Below, piece after piece: positions 9,598 to 17,558 of a stretch of 64,000 nucleotides of DNA (positions are counted from its first letter, which is position 1; every line of letters begins with the position of its first letter). Origin of the DNA: CALEMW01 sp035447065 (GTDB taxonomy: Bacteria > Krumholzibacteriota > Krumholzibacteriia > LZORAL124-64-63); the NCBI GenBank assembly GCA_035447065.1, contig DAOTGJ010000004.1, positions 1 to 64,000 on the forward strand, written 5' to 3'. Under the pieces are notes generated by a model, which worked only from the letters and a program-made list of their open reading frames with translations, did no database searches and was not told the origin of the DNA. A program made the position numbers and the translations under genes.

Positions 9598-10202
9598 GCG
9601 TTGTCCTCCAGCCAGGGCGCGGGCTCGCCGTACGTTCCCTGGAAGACCAGCTCGCTCAGGGGCAGACGCGTGCGCGGGGCGGCGTCGCGCTCGCGGTGGG
9701 CGTCGGCCTTGGCGGCGTCGTCGGCCTGGTGTCCCACGGCCAGGGCCACCCAGACCTCCACGTCGTCGGGGATCCGGAAGCGGGCGCGGGCCTCGTCGGG
9801 CAGGATGCCGCCCATGGCGTGCACCCAGAGTCCGCGCGCGGCGGCCTCGGCCGTGAGGTTGCCCAGGGCCAGGCCCAGTTCCAGGGGCGCCTTGGGGTTG
9901 GGGTTGCCGCGGGCGTCGAGGCGCTCCGCCAGGGCCAGCAGCAGCAGGGACGCGTGCTGCGCCCAGTCGCGGTTGGCGTCCACGAGGCAGTCCAGCAGGG
10001 CGGCGAAGGCCGGGCCGTCCTGACGGCGGGCCGCCAGGAAGCGCCACGGCTGCTTGTTGAAGCCCGACGCGGCCCAGCGCGCGGCCTCCAGCACGGCGCT
10101 CACCTCCTCGTCGGACATGGGGCGCGGGTCGTAGCCCACGGGGCTCCAGCGCCGGGCCAGGGGCTCGTGGATGGGGACCGACGTGACGGCGGGCTTGTGC
10201 AT
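9594..10202 (-). CDS. Nitroreductase-family FMN oxidoreductase
   Basis: A 202-residue protein of the FMN-dependent nitroreductase fold. Recognisable stretches are SPVGYDPRPMSDEEVSAVLEAARWAAS and SGFNKQPWRFL near the N-terminus (FMN phosphate and isoalloxazine contacts), then ASLLLLALAE, LELGLALGNLTAEAAARGLW and a C-terminal GHQADDA. Such enzymes reduce nitro groups, quinones or flavins with NAD(P)H. A strong AAGGAGGA precedes the ATG. It lies 11 bases after pirin and overlaps marR, so the three are one transcript. With a MarR regulator and a quercetinase-like pirin, a redox or xenobiotic response is a reasonable guess, not a demonstrated function. Confidence 0.88.
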   Translation of the reverse strand: MHKPAVTSVPIHEPLARRWSPVGYDPRPMSDEEVSAVLEAARWAASGFNKQPWRFLAARRQDGPAFAALLDCLVDANRDWAQHASLLLLALAERLDARGNPNPKAPLELGLALGNLTAEAAARGLWVHAMGGILPDEARARFRIPDDVEVWVALAVGHQADDAAKADAHRERDAAPRTRLPLSELVFQGTYGEPAPWLEDNA

Positions 10203-10213
10203 GGCGTCCTCCT

Positions 10214-10906
10214 TCAGACCAGGTCGAAGAGCAGCAGTTCCGATTCCTCTTGGGCGCGCACCACGGACTCCAGGGGGCCGGAGGCGCGGGCGCCGTCGCC
10301 GGCGGCCAGTTCGCGGCCGTCCACGCTCACGGCGCCGCGGGCGACCTGCAGCCAGAGGTGGCGCTCCGGCGCGGCGGTCAGGGGCAGCTCCGCGCCGGCG
10401 TCCAGCCGCGCGATGAGCAGACGCGAATCCTGGTGCCAGGTGACGGCGCCGCCCTCGCGGGCCGCGATCACGCCCCAGCGGTTGCGCACCCCGGCGTCGT
10501 CCACGGCGGCCTGCTCGTAGGACGGCGCGTGGCCGGCGCGGTCCGGGTGGAGCCAGATCTGCAGCAGGTGCACGGGCTCGTCCGGATCCGGGTTCATCTC
10601 GCTGTGCAGGATGCCCGTGCCGGCGGACATGCGCTGCACCTCCCCCGGCCGGATCACGCCGGCGTGCCCCATGCTGTCGCGGTGCGCCAGGGCGCCGGAC
10701 AGGATCCAGGTGACGATCTCCATGTCCTGGTGGGGATGCTCGCCGAAGCCGGTGGCCGGGGCCACGATGTCCTCGTTGATCACGCGCAGGTCCCGCCAGC
10801 CCATGTGGGCGGGGTCGTGGTAGCGGGCGAAGGAGAACGTGTGCCAGGTGCGCAGCCAGCCGTGGTCCATGTGGCCGCGTTCGTGGGCGGGTCGCAGGGT
10901 CAGCAT
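10214..10906 (-). CDS. Pirin-family cupin protein (YhhW-like)
   Basis: A 230-residue bicupin. The metal ligands of characterised pirins are present in order: His57 and His59 in GEHPHQDME, His101 and Glu103 in GILHSEMN. The N-terminus MLTLRPAHERGHMDHGWLRT and the segment FSFARYHDPAHMGWRDLRVINED match the bacterial YhhW type, which has quercetin 2,3-dioxygenase activity in some members. GAGGAGG lies upstream of the ATG. It is the first gene of the pirin-nitroreductase-marR operon. The 56 bases up to the meaB stop contain an AT-richer stretch where promoter and operator should lie. Confidence 0.9.
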   Translation of the reverse strand: MLTLRPAHERGHMDHGWLRTWHTFSFARYHDPAHMGWRDLRVINEDIVAPATGFGEHPHQDMEIVTWILSGALAHRDSMGHAGVIRPGEVQRMSAGTGILHSEMNPDPDEPVHLLQIWLHPDRAGHAPSYEQAAVDDAGVRNRWGVIAAREGGAVTWHQDSRLLIARLDAGAELPLTAAPERHLWLQVARGAVSVDGRELAAGDGARASGPLESVVRAQEESELLLFDLV

Positions 10907-10944
10907 GTCGGGACCTCCTCGGCCCCCATGCTAGGAAAGAACGA

Positions 10945-10959
10945 TAGTCGTCGCAACAA
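10945..10959 (-). promoter_or_regulatory. Possible MarR operator before the pirin operon
   Basis: The 15-base element reads TTGTTG-CGA-CGACTA on the minus strand, an imperfect inverted repeat (4 of 6 positions match) in the AT-richer island 39 bases before the pirin ATG. Its form resembles the GTTG/CAAC palindromes bound by many MarR proteins. A MarR gene ends this same operon. Support is positional and by resemblance only. Confidence 0.3.
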
Positions 10960-10962
10960 ATG

Positions 10963-11967
10963 TCACAGGGAGGGCCGATCGGCGCGGCCGGCGTCCAGCA
11001 GCTCGCGGGCCGCGCGGGTGGGCGGCAGGCGGCCGTCGCGCACGGCGGCCTCCAGGTCCGGCAGGCGCGCGGCCACGGCGGGGTCGTCGCGCAGGGCCTG
11101 CAGCAGGCTCTCCTCCACCAGCGACCACATCCAGCGCAGCTGCTGCTCCCGGCGGCGGGCCTGCAGGTCGCCGCTGCGCTCCAGCACGGCGCGGTGCTCC
11201 TCCAGGGCGGCCCAGAGCTCGTCCAGGCGCACGGCGTCGCGGGCGCTGACCGTGAGCACGGGCACGATCCAGTCGGGATGGGGCGGGCGCATGTAGTGCA
11301 GGGCCTGGCGCAGCTCGGCGGCGGCGCGCTCGGCCAGGGGCGCGTTGGCGCCGTCGGCCTTGTTCACGGCCACCACGTCGGCCAGCTCCATGACGCCGCG
11401 CTTGATGCCCTGGAGCTCGTCCCCTGCGCCGCCCAGGGCCAGCAGCAGGAAGACGTCCACCATGTCCGCCACCACGGTCTCGCTCTGCCCCACGCCCACG
11501 GTCTCCACGATGACCACGTCGTGGCCGGCGGCCTCGCAGAGCAGCATGGCCTCGCGGGTCTTGCGCGCCACGCCGCCCAGGGTGCGCGCGTTGGGCGACG
11601 GGCGGATGAAGGCGTTGGGATCCGTGCCCAGGCGGCCCATGCGCGTCTTGTCGCCCAGGATGGAGCCGCCGGACACGCGGCTGGAGGGGTCGATGGCCAG
11701 CACCGCCACGCGGTGCCCCCGGGCGGTGAGGCGCGTGCCCAGGGTGTCGATGAGCGTGCTCTTGCCCGCGCCGGGCACGCCGGTCACGCCCACGCGGCGG
11801 GCGTGGCCGGTGTGGGGCAGCACGGCGGTGAGCAGGTCCTGGGCCAGGCGCTGGTGGTCCTCGCGGCGGCTCTCGGCCAGGGTGATGGCGCGGCCCAGCA
11901 GGGCGCGGTCGCCGGCCAGCACGCCCTCGATCAGCCGCGTCAGCGGGATGCCGAAGGCCTCGCTCAC
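10963..11967 (-). CDS. meaB: Methylmalonyl-CoA mutase-associated GTPase MeaB (ArgK family)
   Basis: A 334-residue G3E-family GTPase that loads and protects adenosylcobalamin on methylmalonyl-CoA mutase. Walker A is GVPGAGKS (residues 63-70). FIRPSPNARTLGGVARKTREAMLLCEAAG is the hallmark MeaB/ArgK segment, followed by VIVETVGVGQSE (switch region), and VVAVNKADG is the NKxD base-recognition motif. The C-terminal helical dimerisation region is present. The GTG start at 11967 overlaps the mutase large-subunit stop by four bases. The three genes therefore form a small-large-chaperone operon, which fixes the role as mutase accessory rather than arginine kinase. Confidence 0.94.
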   Translation of the reverse strand: MSEAFGIPLTRLIEGVLAGDRALLGRAITLAESRREDHQRLAQDLLTAVLPHTGHARRVGVTGVPGAGKSTLIDTLGTRLTARGHRVAVLAIDPSSRVSGGSILGDKTRMGRLGTDPNAFIRPSPNARTLGGVARKTREAMLLCEAAGHDVVIVETVGVGQSETVVADMVDVFLLLALGGAGDELQGIKRGVMELADVVAVNKADGANAPLAERAAAELRQALHYMRPPHPDWIVPVLTVSARDAVRLDELWAALEEHRAVLERSGDLQARRREQQLRWMWSLVEESLLQALRDDPAVAARLPDLEAAVRDGRLPPTRAARELLDAGRADRPSL

Positions 11968-14096
11968 GCGCCGTGCTCCAGGGCGTCCAGCAGCTCGCCG
12001 GCCGCCGTGGCGATGACCGTGCCCGGCGGGAAGATCGCCGCGGCGCCGGCGGCGCGCAGGGGCGCGTGATCGTCGGGCGGGATCACGCCGCCGGCCACGA
12101 TCAGGATGTCGGGCCGCTCCAGCCGGTCCAGCTCCGCGCGCAAGGCGGGGATCAGGGTCAGGTGGCCCGCGGCCAGGGAGCTCACGCCCACGATGTGCAC
12201 GTCGTTCTCCACGGCCTGCCGCGCCGTCTCCTCCGGGGTCTGGAAGAGCGGCCCCACGTCCACGTCGAAGCCCAGGTCCGCGAAGGCGGTGGCGATGACC
12301 TTCTGCCCGCGGTCGTGCCCGTCCTGCCCCATCTTGGCCACGAGGATGCGCGGGCGGCGCCCCTCGCGCTCGGCGAAGGCCTCCACGCGCGCGCGCACGG
12401 CCGTCAGGTCCTGGTTCGTGTCGCCCATCTCGCCGCTGTACACTCCGCTGATGGCCTGGATGGTGGCCTGGTGGCGCCCGAAGGCCGCCTCCAGGGCGTC
12501 GCTGATCTCGCCCACGGTGGCGCGGGCCCGCGCCGCGTCCACGGCCAGGGCCAGCAGGTTGCCGTCGCCGCGGGCGGCGTCGGTCAAAGCGTTCAGGGCC
12601 GCCTGCACGGCGCCGGCGTCGCGCTCGGCCTTCAGGGCGTGCAGCCGCGCGATCTGCGCCTCGCGCACGCGGCTGTTCTCCACCTTGAGGACCTCCAGGG
12701 GCTCCTCGTCGGCCACCACGTGCTTGTTCACGCCCACCACGGTCTGCCGCCCCGAGTCGATGCGCGCCTGCGTGCGCGCCGACGCCTCCTCGATGCGCAG
12801 CTTGGGCACCCCCGCCTCGATGGCGCGGGCCATGCCCCCCATCTCCTCCACCTCGGCCAGGTGCGCCTGCGCCCGGCGCGCCAGCTCCGCGGTGAGCCTC
12901 TCCACGTACCAGCTCCCGGCCCAGGGATCCACGGTGCGGCAGGTGTCGGTCTCCTGCTGCAGGTAGAGCTGGGTGTTGCGGGCGATGCGCGCGGAGAAGT
13001 CCGTGGGCAGCGCCAGCGCCTCGTCCAGGCTGTTGGTGTGCAGCGACTGGGTGTGCCCCTGGGTGGCGGCCATGGCCTCCACGCAGGTGCGCGCCACGTT
13101 GTTGTAGACGTCCTGCGCCGTGAGGCTCCAGCCCGAGGTCTGGCTGTGGGTGCGCAGGGACATGCTCTTGGGATTGGTCGGCCCGAACCCCTTCACCAGC
13201 CCCGCCCACAGCAGGCGCGCGGCCCGCAGCTTGGCGATCTCCATGAACACGTTCATGCCGATGGCCCAGAAGAATGACAGCCGCGGCGCGAAGTCGTCAA
13301 CGCCCAGTCCGGCGGCCGTGCCGGCGCGCAGGTACTCCACGCCGTCGGCCAGGGTGTAGGCCAGCTCCAGGTCCGCGCTCGCGCCGGCCTCCTGCATGTG
13401 GTAGCCGGAGATGCTGATGGAGTTGAAGCGCGGCATGCGCCGCGACGTGTAGGCGAAGATGTCGCCGATGATGCGCATGCTCGGCGCCGGCGGATAGATG
13501 TACGTGTTGCGGACCATGAACTCCTTGAGGATGTCGTTCTGGATGGTCCCCGCCAGCTGCTCGGGCTTCACCCCCTGCTCCTCGGCCGCCACGATGTACA
13601 GGGCCATGACCGGCAGCACGGCGCCGTTCATGGTCATGGACACGCTCATGCGGTCCAGGGGGATGCCGTCGAAGAGGATGCGCATGTCGGCGATGGAGTC
13701 GATGGCCACGCCGGCCATGCCCACGTCGCCCACCACGCGCGGATGGTCGGAGTCGTAGCCGCGGTGGGTGGCCAGGTCGAAGGCGATGCTCAGGCCCTTC
13801 TGCCCCGCGCGCAGGTTGCGCCGGTAGAAGGCGTTGCTCTCCTCCGCGGTGGAGAAGCCGGCGTACTGGCGCACGGTCCACGGCTGCGACGCGTACATGG
13901 TGGGGTACGGTCCGCGCAGGAACGGCGGCAGGCCGGGCAGGGTGTCCAGGTGGTCCAGGCCGGCGGCGTGCTCGGGGCCGAAGATCCGCGGCACGTCGAT
14001 GCCCTCGGGCGTGGTCCACACCGCGGTGCCGGGCGTGGCGGCCGCGGCGGCGGCGCCCCGGCGGGGCACCGTGGTGAAGTCGGGATAGCTGATCAT
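11964..14096 (-). CDS. mutB: Methylmalonyl-CoA mutase large (alpha) subunit
   Basis: A 710-residue catalytic subunit that interconverts (R)-methylmalonyl-CoA and succinyl-CoA using adenosylcobalamin. The N-terminal TIM-barrel segment includes RGPYPTMYASQPWTVRQYAGFSTAEESN and AFDLATHRGYDSDHPRV, typical of the alpha subunit. The C-terminal B12 domain has the base-off ligand motif GQDGHDRGQKV (Asp-x-His-x-x-Gly) and SLAAGHLTL. Normal length for this subunit. Its ATG overlaps the small-subunit stop (ATGA) and its own stop overlaps meaB. It probably feeds propionyl units from odd-chain or branched substrates into the TCA cycle; the matching carboxylase and epimerase are not in this window. Confidence 0.96.
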   Translation of the reverse strand: MISYPDFTTVPRRGAAAAAATPGTAVWTTPEGIDVPRIFGPEHAAGLDHLDTLPGLPPFLRGPYPTMYASQPWTVRQYAGFSTAEESNAFYRRNLRAGQKGLSIAFDLATHRGYDSDHPRVVGDVGMAGVAIDSIADMRILFDGIPLDRMSVSMTMNGAVLPVMALYIVAAEEQGVKPEQLAGTIQNDILKEFMVRNTYIYPPAPSMRIIGDIFAYTSRRMPRFNSISISGYHMQEAGASADLELAYTLADGVEYLRAGTAAGLGVDDFAPRLSFFWAIGMNVFMEIAKLRAARLLWAGLVKGFGPTNPKSMSLRTHSQTSGWSLTAQDVYNNVARTCVEAMAATQGHTQSLHTNSLDEALALPTDFSARIARNTQLYLQQETDTCRTVDPWAGSWYVERLTAELARRAQAHLAEVEEMGGMARAIEAGVPKLRIEEASARTQARIDSGRQTVVGVNKHVVADEEPLEVLKVENSRVREAQIARLHALKAERDAGAVQAALNALTDAARGDGNLLALAVDAARARATVGEISDALEAAFGRHQATIQAISGVYSGEMGDTNQDLTAVRARVEAFAEREGRRPRILVAKMGQDGHDRGQKVIATAFADLGFDVDVGPLFQTPEETARQAVENDVHIVGVSSLAAGHLTLIPALRAELDRLERPDILIVAGGVIPPDDHAPLRAAGAAAIFPPGTVIATAAGELLDALEHGA

Positions 14097-16027
14097 GCCT
14101 CCACCCCCTCGGCCCGGAGCAGGCCGCGCAGGAATTCCAGGATGTCCGTGCCCAGGCGCACCTCGTGGTCCACACCGGCGGCGCGCCAGGCGTCGGCGCG
14201 GTCGCCCAGGCGGCCGGCCAGGATCACGCGCGCGGCGCCCGCGTCCTTCAGCGCGCGGGCGGCGTCCTCGCCCCAGGCCTCGTAATCGGGATCGGCGCCG
14301 CAGAGCACGGCGGTGCGGCAGCCTGCGGCGCGGGCGGCGGCGTCAACGGCGGCGGCGTCCGCGCAGGGTCCGCTAGCGATCACGTCCAGGCCGCCGGCCT
14401 CCAGCACGTTGCGCGTCCAGCCCGCGCGGGCCGTGTGCCGGGCCACCGGCCCCAGGGTGGCCAGCAGCACGCGGGGGCGCGCGCCGTGGGCGGCCAGGTG
14501 GGCGTCGGCGGCGTCGCGCAGGGCCTCGAAGGGCGCGGCGGTGCGGCGTTCAGGCAACGGTTCCGCGGCGTCGGGTCGCGCGGCCTCCCGCGCCAGGCTG
14601 CCGGGCGCGCCCCAGCGCGCCGCGATGGCCGCGAGGTCGGGCGTCGGCCGCTCCGGCAGCGTCTCGGCCAGGTTGGGGAACTCGCTCACGCCGATGACCG
14701 GGTCGCGGCGCACGGCCAGACGCTTCCGGCGCTCCTGCCAGGTCTCGTCCACGCGCGCCTGCAGCCAGCCCGTGCGCACGGCCGCGGCCAGGCCGCCCTG
14801 GGCCTCGATGGCCTGGAAGAAGGCCCAGCCCGCCTCGGCCAGCTCGTCGGTCAAGGATTCCAGGAACCAGCTCCCGCCCGCCGGGTCCGCCACCCAGTCC
14901 AGATGGCACTCCTCGCGCAGGATGATGGGCACGTTGCGGGCGATGCGCCGCGCGAAGGCGTCCGACGGCCCCAGCAGATGATCGAACGGCGTGACCGTCA
15001 CGATGTCCGCGCCGCCGCAGGCCGCCGCGAAGGCGCCGGCGGTGGCGCGCAGCATGTTCACCCAGGGGTCGCGCACGCTGAACATGCGGAGGGACGTGCG
15101 GGCGTGCAGGGTCATGGCGCCGTCGGCGGGCGCGCCGCCGCTGGCCTCGATCAGCCGCGCCCACAGGCTGCGCGCGGCGCGCAGCTTGGCCAGGTCCAGG
15201 AAGAAGGTGCCGCCGGTGCTGAAGCAGAACTGGAGCTGACGGGCGGCGTCGCCCAGGCCCAGGCCGGCGTCGGTCAGGGCCCGCAGGTAGGTCAGGCCCA
15301 CGGCCAGGGCCAGGCCCAGCTCCTGGTCCGCGCCCGCGCCCGCGTTGTGGGCGGGGCAGGTGCTGACCTTGGCGGCGGTCATGCCCGGGCCCGCCGCGTG
15401 GCAGCGCGCCCCCAGGGCGCCCAGCTCCGCGAGCAGGGTCTCCAGGGGCACGGGCAGGCGGCCCTTGGCCAGCAGCGGCGTGATCGGGTCGGCCAGGTAG
15501 GAGCCGCGCGCCGCGGCGGGGTCCAGGCCGCGCGTGCGCCACACCTCCTCCAGGATCTCCGGCAGCCGGGCGAAGAACGGCCCGGCCTCCACGGCCACGG
15601 GCACCGCGCGCAGGTCCACGTCGGCCAGGCACTCGCCCAGGGCCGCGGCCGTGGGCGCGATCACGCCCTTCAGACCCGACGGGTCCAGGCGCAGGATGAG
15701 CCCCTCGGCGCCGCCGGCGATCTCCTCGCGGGCGGCGGCGCGCACCGCGGCCGGATCGGGATGCAGCAGGTCCTGGCGGATCTCCCAGCCCGGCGCCTCC
15801 CCGCGCGGCAACGCGGCGCCGCGGGTGAAGGGCGCCGTGCCCGGCGGCGGCGGCGCGGCGTGGGCGTCGGCGGCCGTGTACAGGGGCCGGTAGGTGGCGC
15901 CCTCGCAGGTGGGCGTGGCCAGGCCGTCCACGGGGCGGCCCTGGAGGCTCGCCTCGGCCACGGCGCGCCACTGCTCCAGGGAGGGGGACGGGAAGGCGTC
16001 GGTCAGACGGAATTCCAGGTCGCTCAT
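14093..16027 (-). CDS. mutA: Methylmalonyl-CoA mutase small (beta) subunit
   Basis: A 644-residue paralogue of the catalytic subunit. It keeps the barrel (LATPTCEGATYRPLYT near the N-terminus, FCFSTGGTFFLDLAKLRAARSLWARL) and a degenerate B12 domain: where the large subunit has DGHDRG, this one reads GPVARHTARAG, so the cobalt-ligating His motif is lost, as expected of non-catalytic beta subunits. GGGAG precedes the ATG at 16027. It is the first gene of the mutA-mutB-meaB operon, with a plausible promoter 67-95 bases upstream. The protein is needed for heterodimer stability in known systems. Confidence 0.94.
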   Translation of the reverse strand: MSDLEFRLTDAFPSPSLEQWRAVAEASLQGRPVDGLATPTCEGATYRPLYTAADAHAAPPPPGTAPFTRGAALPRGEAPGWEIRQDLLHPDPAAVRAAAREEIAGGAEGLILRLDPSGLKGVIAPTAAALGECLADVDLRAVPVAVEAGPFFARLPEILEEVWRTRGLDPAAARGSYLADPITPLLAKGRLPVPLETLLAELGALGARCHAAGPGMTAAKVSTCPAHNAGAGADQELGLALAVGLTYLRALTDAGLGLGDAARQLQFCFSTGGTFFLDLAKLRAARSLWARLIEASGGAPADGAMTLHARTSLRMFSVRDPWVNMLRATAGAFAAACGGADIVTVTPFDHLLGPSDAFARRIARNVPIILREECHLDWVADPAGGSWFLESLTDELAEAGWAFFQAIEAQGGLAAAVRTGWLQARVDETWQERRKRLAVRRDPVIGVSEFPNLAETLPERPTPDLAAIAARWGAPGSLAREAARPDAAEPLPERRTAAPFEALRDAADAHLAAHGARPRVLLATLGPVARHTARAGWTRNVLEAGGLDVIASGPCADAAAVDAAARAAGCRTAVLCGADPDYEAWGEDAARALKDAGAARVILAGRLGDRADAWRAAGVDHEVRLGTDILEFLRGLLRAEGVEA

Positions 16028-16093
16028 GGGGTTCGGCTCCCGTTGCGGTCTCTCGAGGGACGCCCGTGCGGCGGCGTCCGGGGCGGCCCGCCA

Positions 16094-16122
16094 ACAGTAG
16101 GCAGGTAGCTGTTAATTTCCAA
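16094..16122 (-). promoter_or_regulatory. Predicted sigma-70-type promoter of the mutase operon
   Basis: On the minus strand TTGGAA (-35, 16117-16122) is followed after exactly 17 bases by TACTGT (-10, 16094-16099), within an unusually AT-rich patch of this GC-rich region. The -35 box begins only six bases past the gatB stop codon. The mutA ATG lies 67 bases downstream of the -10. The -10 box matches consensus at only three positions, so confidence is moderate. Confidence 0.5.
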
Positions 16123-16127
16123 ACATT

Positions 16128-17558
16128 TCATGGCGATGGAGGCCCGCCACGGGTCAGGATCCGCGTCACGGCCGCGCGGACCGCCGCCGGATCGGCGCGG
16201 CCGTCGACGCGGGCCAGCACCCGCCCCACGAACCATCCCAGCAGGGCGGCCTTCCCCCCATGGTAAGCGGAGACCTGGGCGGGCGTCTCTGCCAAAACCG
16301 CGGCGGCCAGCGCTTCCAGGTCCGCGCCGGCCACCGCCACGGTCAGGCCGTGGGCGGCAGCCACCGCAAGCGGGTCGCGGGGATCGTCCACCAGCAGGGG
16401 CAGCAGGGCGCGGGCCTGGGGCGGGGCCACGCGGCCGACGGCCTCCAGCCGCAGAAGGCGGGCCAGGCGCACGGCGCCCGGCACGACGGCGGCGCCGCGT
16501 TCGCGGGCCAGGGCCGCCACCGGTCCGGCGCACCAGCGGGCGGCCGCGCGAGCGTCGCCGGCGTAACGGGCCAGGGCTTCGAAGCGGTCGCAGGCCGCGC
16601 GGTCCGCGGTCACGGCGCGCAGCAGCTCGGGCTCCAGGCCGTGGAGCCGCGCCAGCCGCCGCGCCCGCACGCCGGGCAGCTCCGGCAGCGCGCGTCGGGC
16701 CAGCTCCGCGGCGGCGTCCAGGCCGGTCAGGGGCGGCAGGTCCGGATCTTCCAGGAAGCGGTAGTCGGCGGCGGTCTCCTTGGCGCGCAGGGGTTCGGTG
16801 CGGCGGGCCTCGGCGTTCCAGGCGCGGGTCTCCGGAACGGACGCCAAGCCGTCGGCCAGCCGGGCGTGCAACCGCGCGCGCTCGAACTCCAGGGCCCGGG
16901 CCACGCCGCGCGCCGTGTTCAGGTTCTTCAGCTCCACGCGGGGACCGGGCGCGCCGTCGGGTCCGCGCAGGGAGATGTTGGCGTCGCAGCGCAGGTCGCC
17001 GTCCTCCATGCGCGCCTCGCTCACGTCCAGCCAGCGCAGCAGGCGGCGCAGGGCGCGCAGCACCTGGTACGCCTCCTCCCCCGTGCGCAGCTCCGGCGCG
17101 GTGACGATCTCCGCCAGGGGCGCGCCGGCGCGGTTGAGATCCACGCTCACGCGGCCGTCGTGGACGCTGCGGCTGCGGCCGGCGTCTTCCTCCAGGTGGA
17201 TCCCCTGCAGGGTCAGGCGACCCGGCGCGAGGTCGTCGCCGAACTCCAGCAGGCCGCCGCGGGCCAGGGGCCGGGCCTGCTGGGTGATCTGGTAGTTCCG
17301 GGGCAGGTCCGGGTAGAGGTACTGCTTGCGCGCGAAGCTGCTGTCCGGCGCCACCGTGCAGCCCAGGGCCGCGGCCAGCCGCAGGCCCTGGCGCACGGCG
17401 GCGGCGTTGGGCGCGGGCAGGGCACCGGGCAGGCCGGCGCACACGGGGCATACGTGCGTGTTGGGCGCGGCGGCGGGGTCCACCCGGCAGCCGCAGAACA
17501 GCTTGGTGCGCGTGGCCAGGCGCACGTGGAGCTCCAGGCCGATCAGCGCCTCCGCCAC
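16128..17558 (-). CDS. gatB: Asp-tRNA(Asn)/Glu-tRNA(Gln) amidotransferase subunit B
   Basis: A 476-residue subunit that binds misacylated tRNA and phosphorylates its Glu/Asp before amidation. Four zinc-ligand cysteines are visible (C22, C24, C37, C40 in FCGCRV ... HVCPVCAG). The family segments follow: KQYLYPDLPRNYQI, LTLQGIHLEEDAG, VDLNRAGAPLAEIVT and RMEDGDLRCDANISLR. The C-terminal helical/YqeY-like tail is complete. The GTG start at 17558 is supported by AAGGAG six bases upstream, although it overlaps gatA by 16 bases. Part of the gatC-gatA-gatB operon. Confidence 0.95.
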   Translation of the reverse strand: MAEALIGLELHVRLATRTKLFCGCRVDPAAAPNTHVCPVCAGLPGALPAPNAAAVRQGLRLAAALGCTVAPDSSFARKQYLYPDLPRNYQITQQARPLARGGLLEFGDDLAPGRLTLQGIHLEEDAGRSRSVHDGRVSVDLNRAGAPLAEIVTAPELRTGEEAYQVLRALRRLLRWLDVSEARMEDGDLRCDANISLRGPDGAPGPRVELKNLNTARGVARALEFERARLHARLADGLASVPETRAWNAEARRTEPLRAKETAADYRFLEDPDLPPLTGLDAAAELARRALPELPGVRARRLARLHGLEPELLRAVTADRAACDRFEALARYAGDARAAARWCAGPVAALARERGAAVVPGAVRLARLLRLEAVGRVAPPQARALLPLLVDDPRDPLAVAAAHGLTVAVAGADLEALAAAVLAETPAQVSAYHGGKAALLGWFVGRVLARVDGRADPAAVRAAVTRILTRGGPPSP

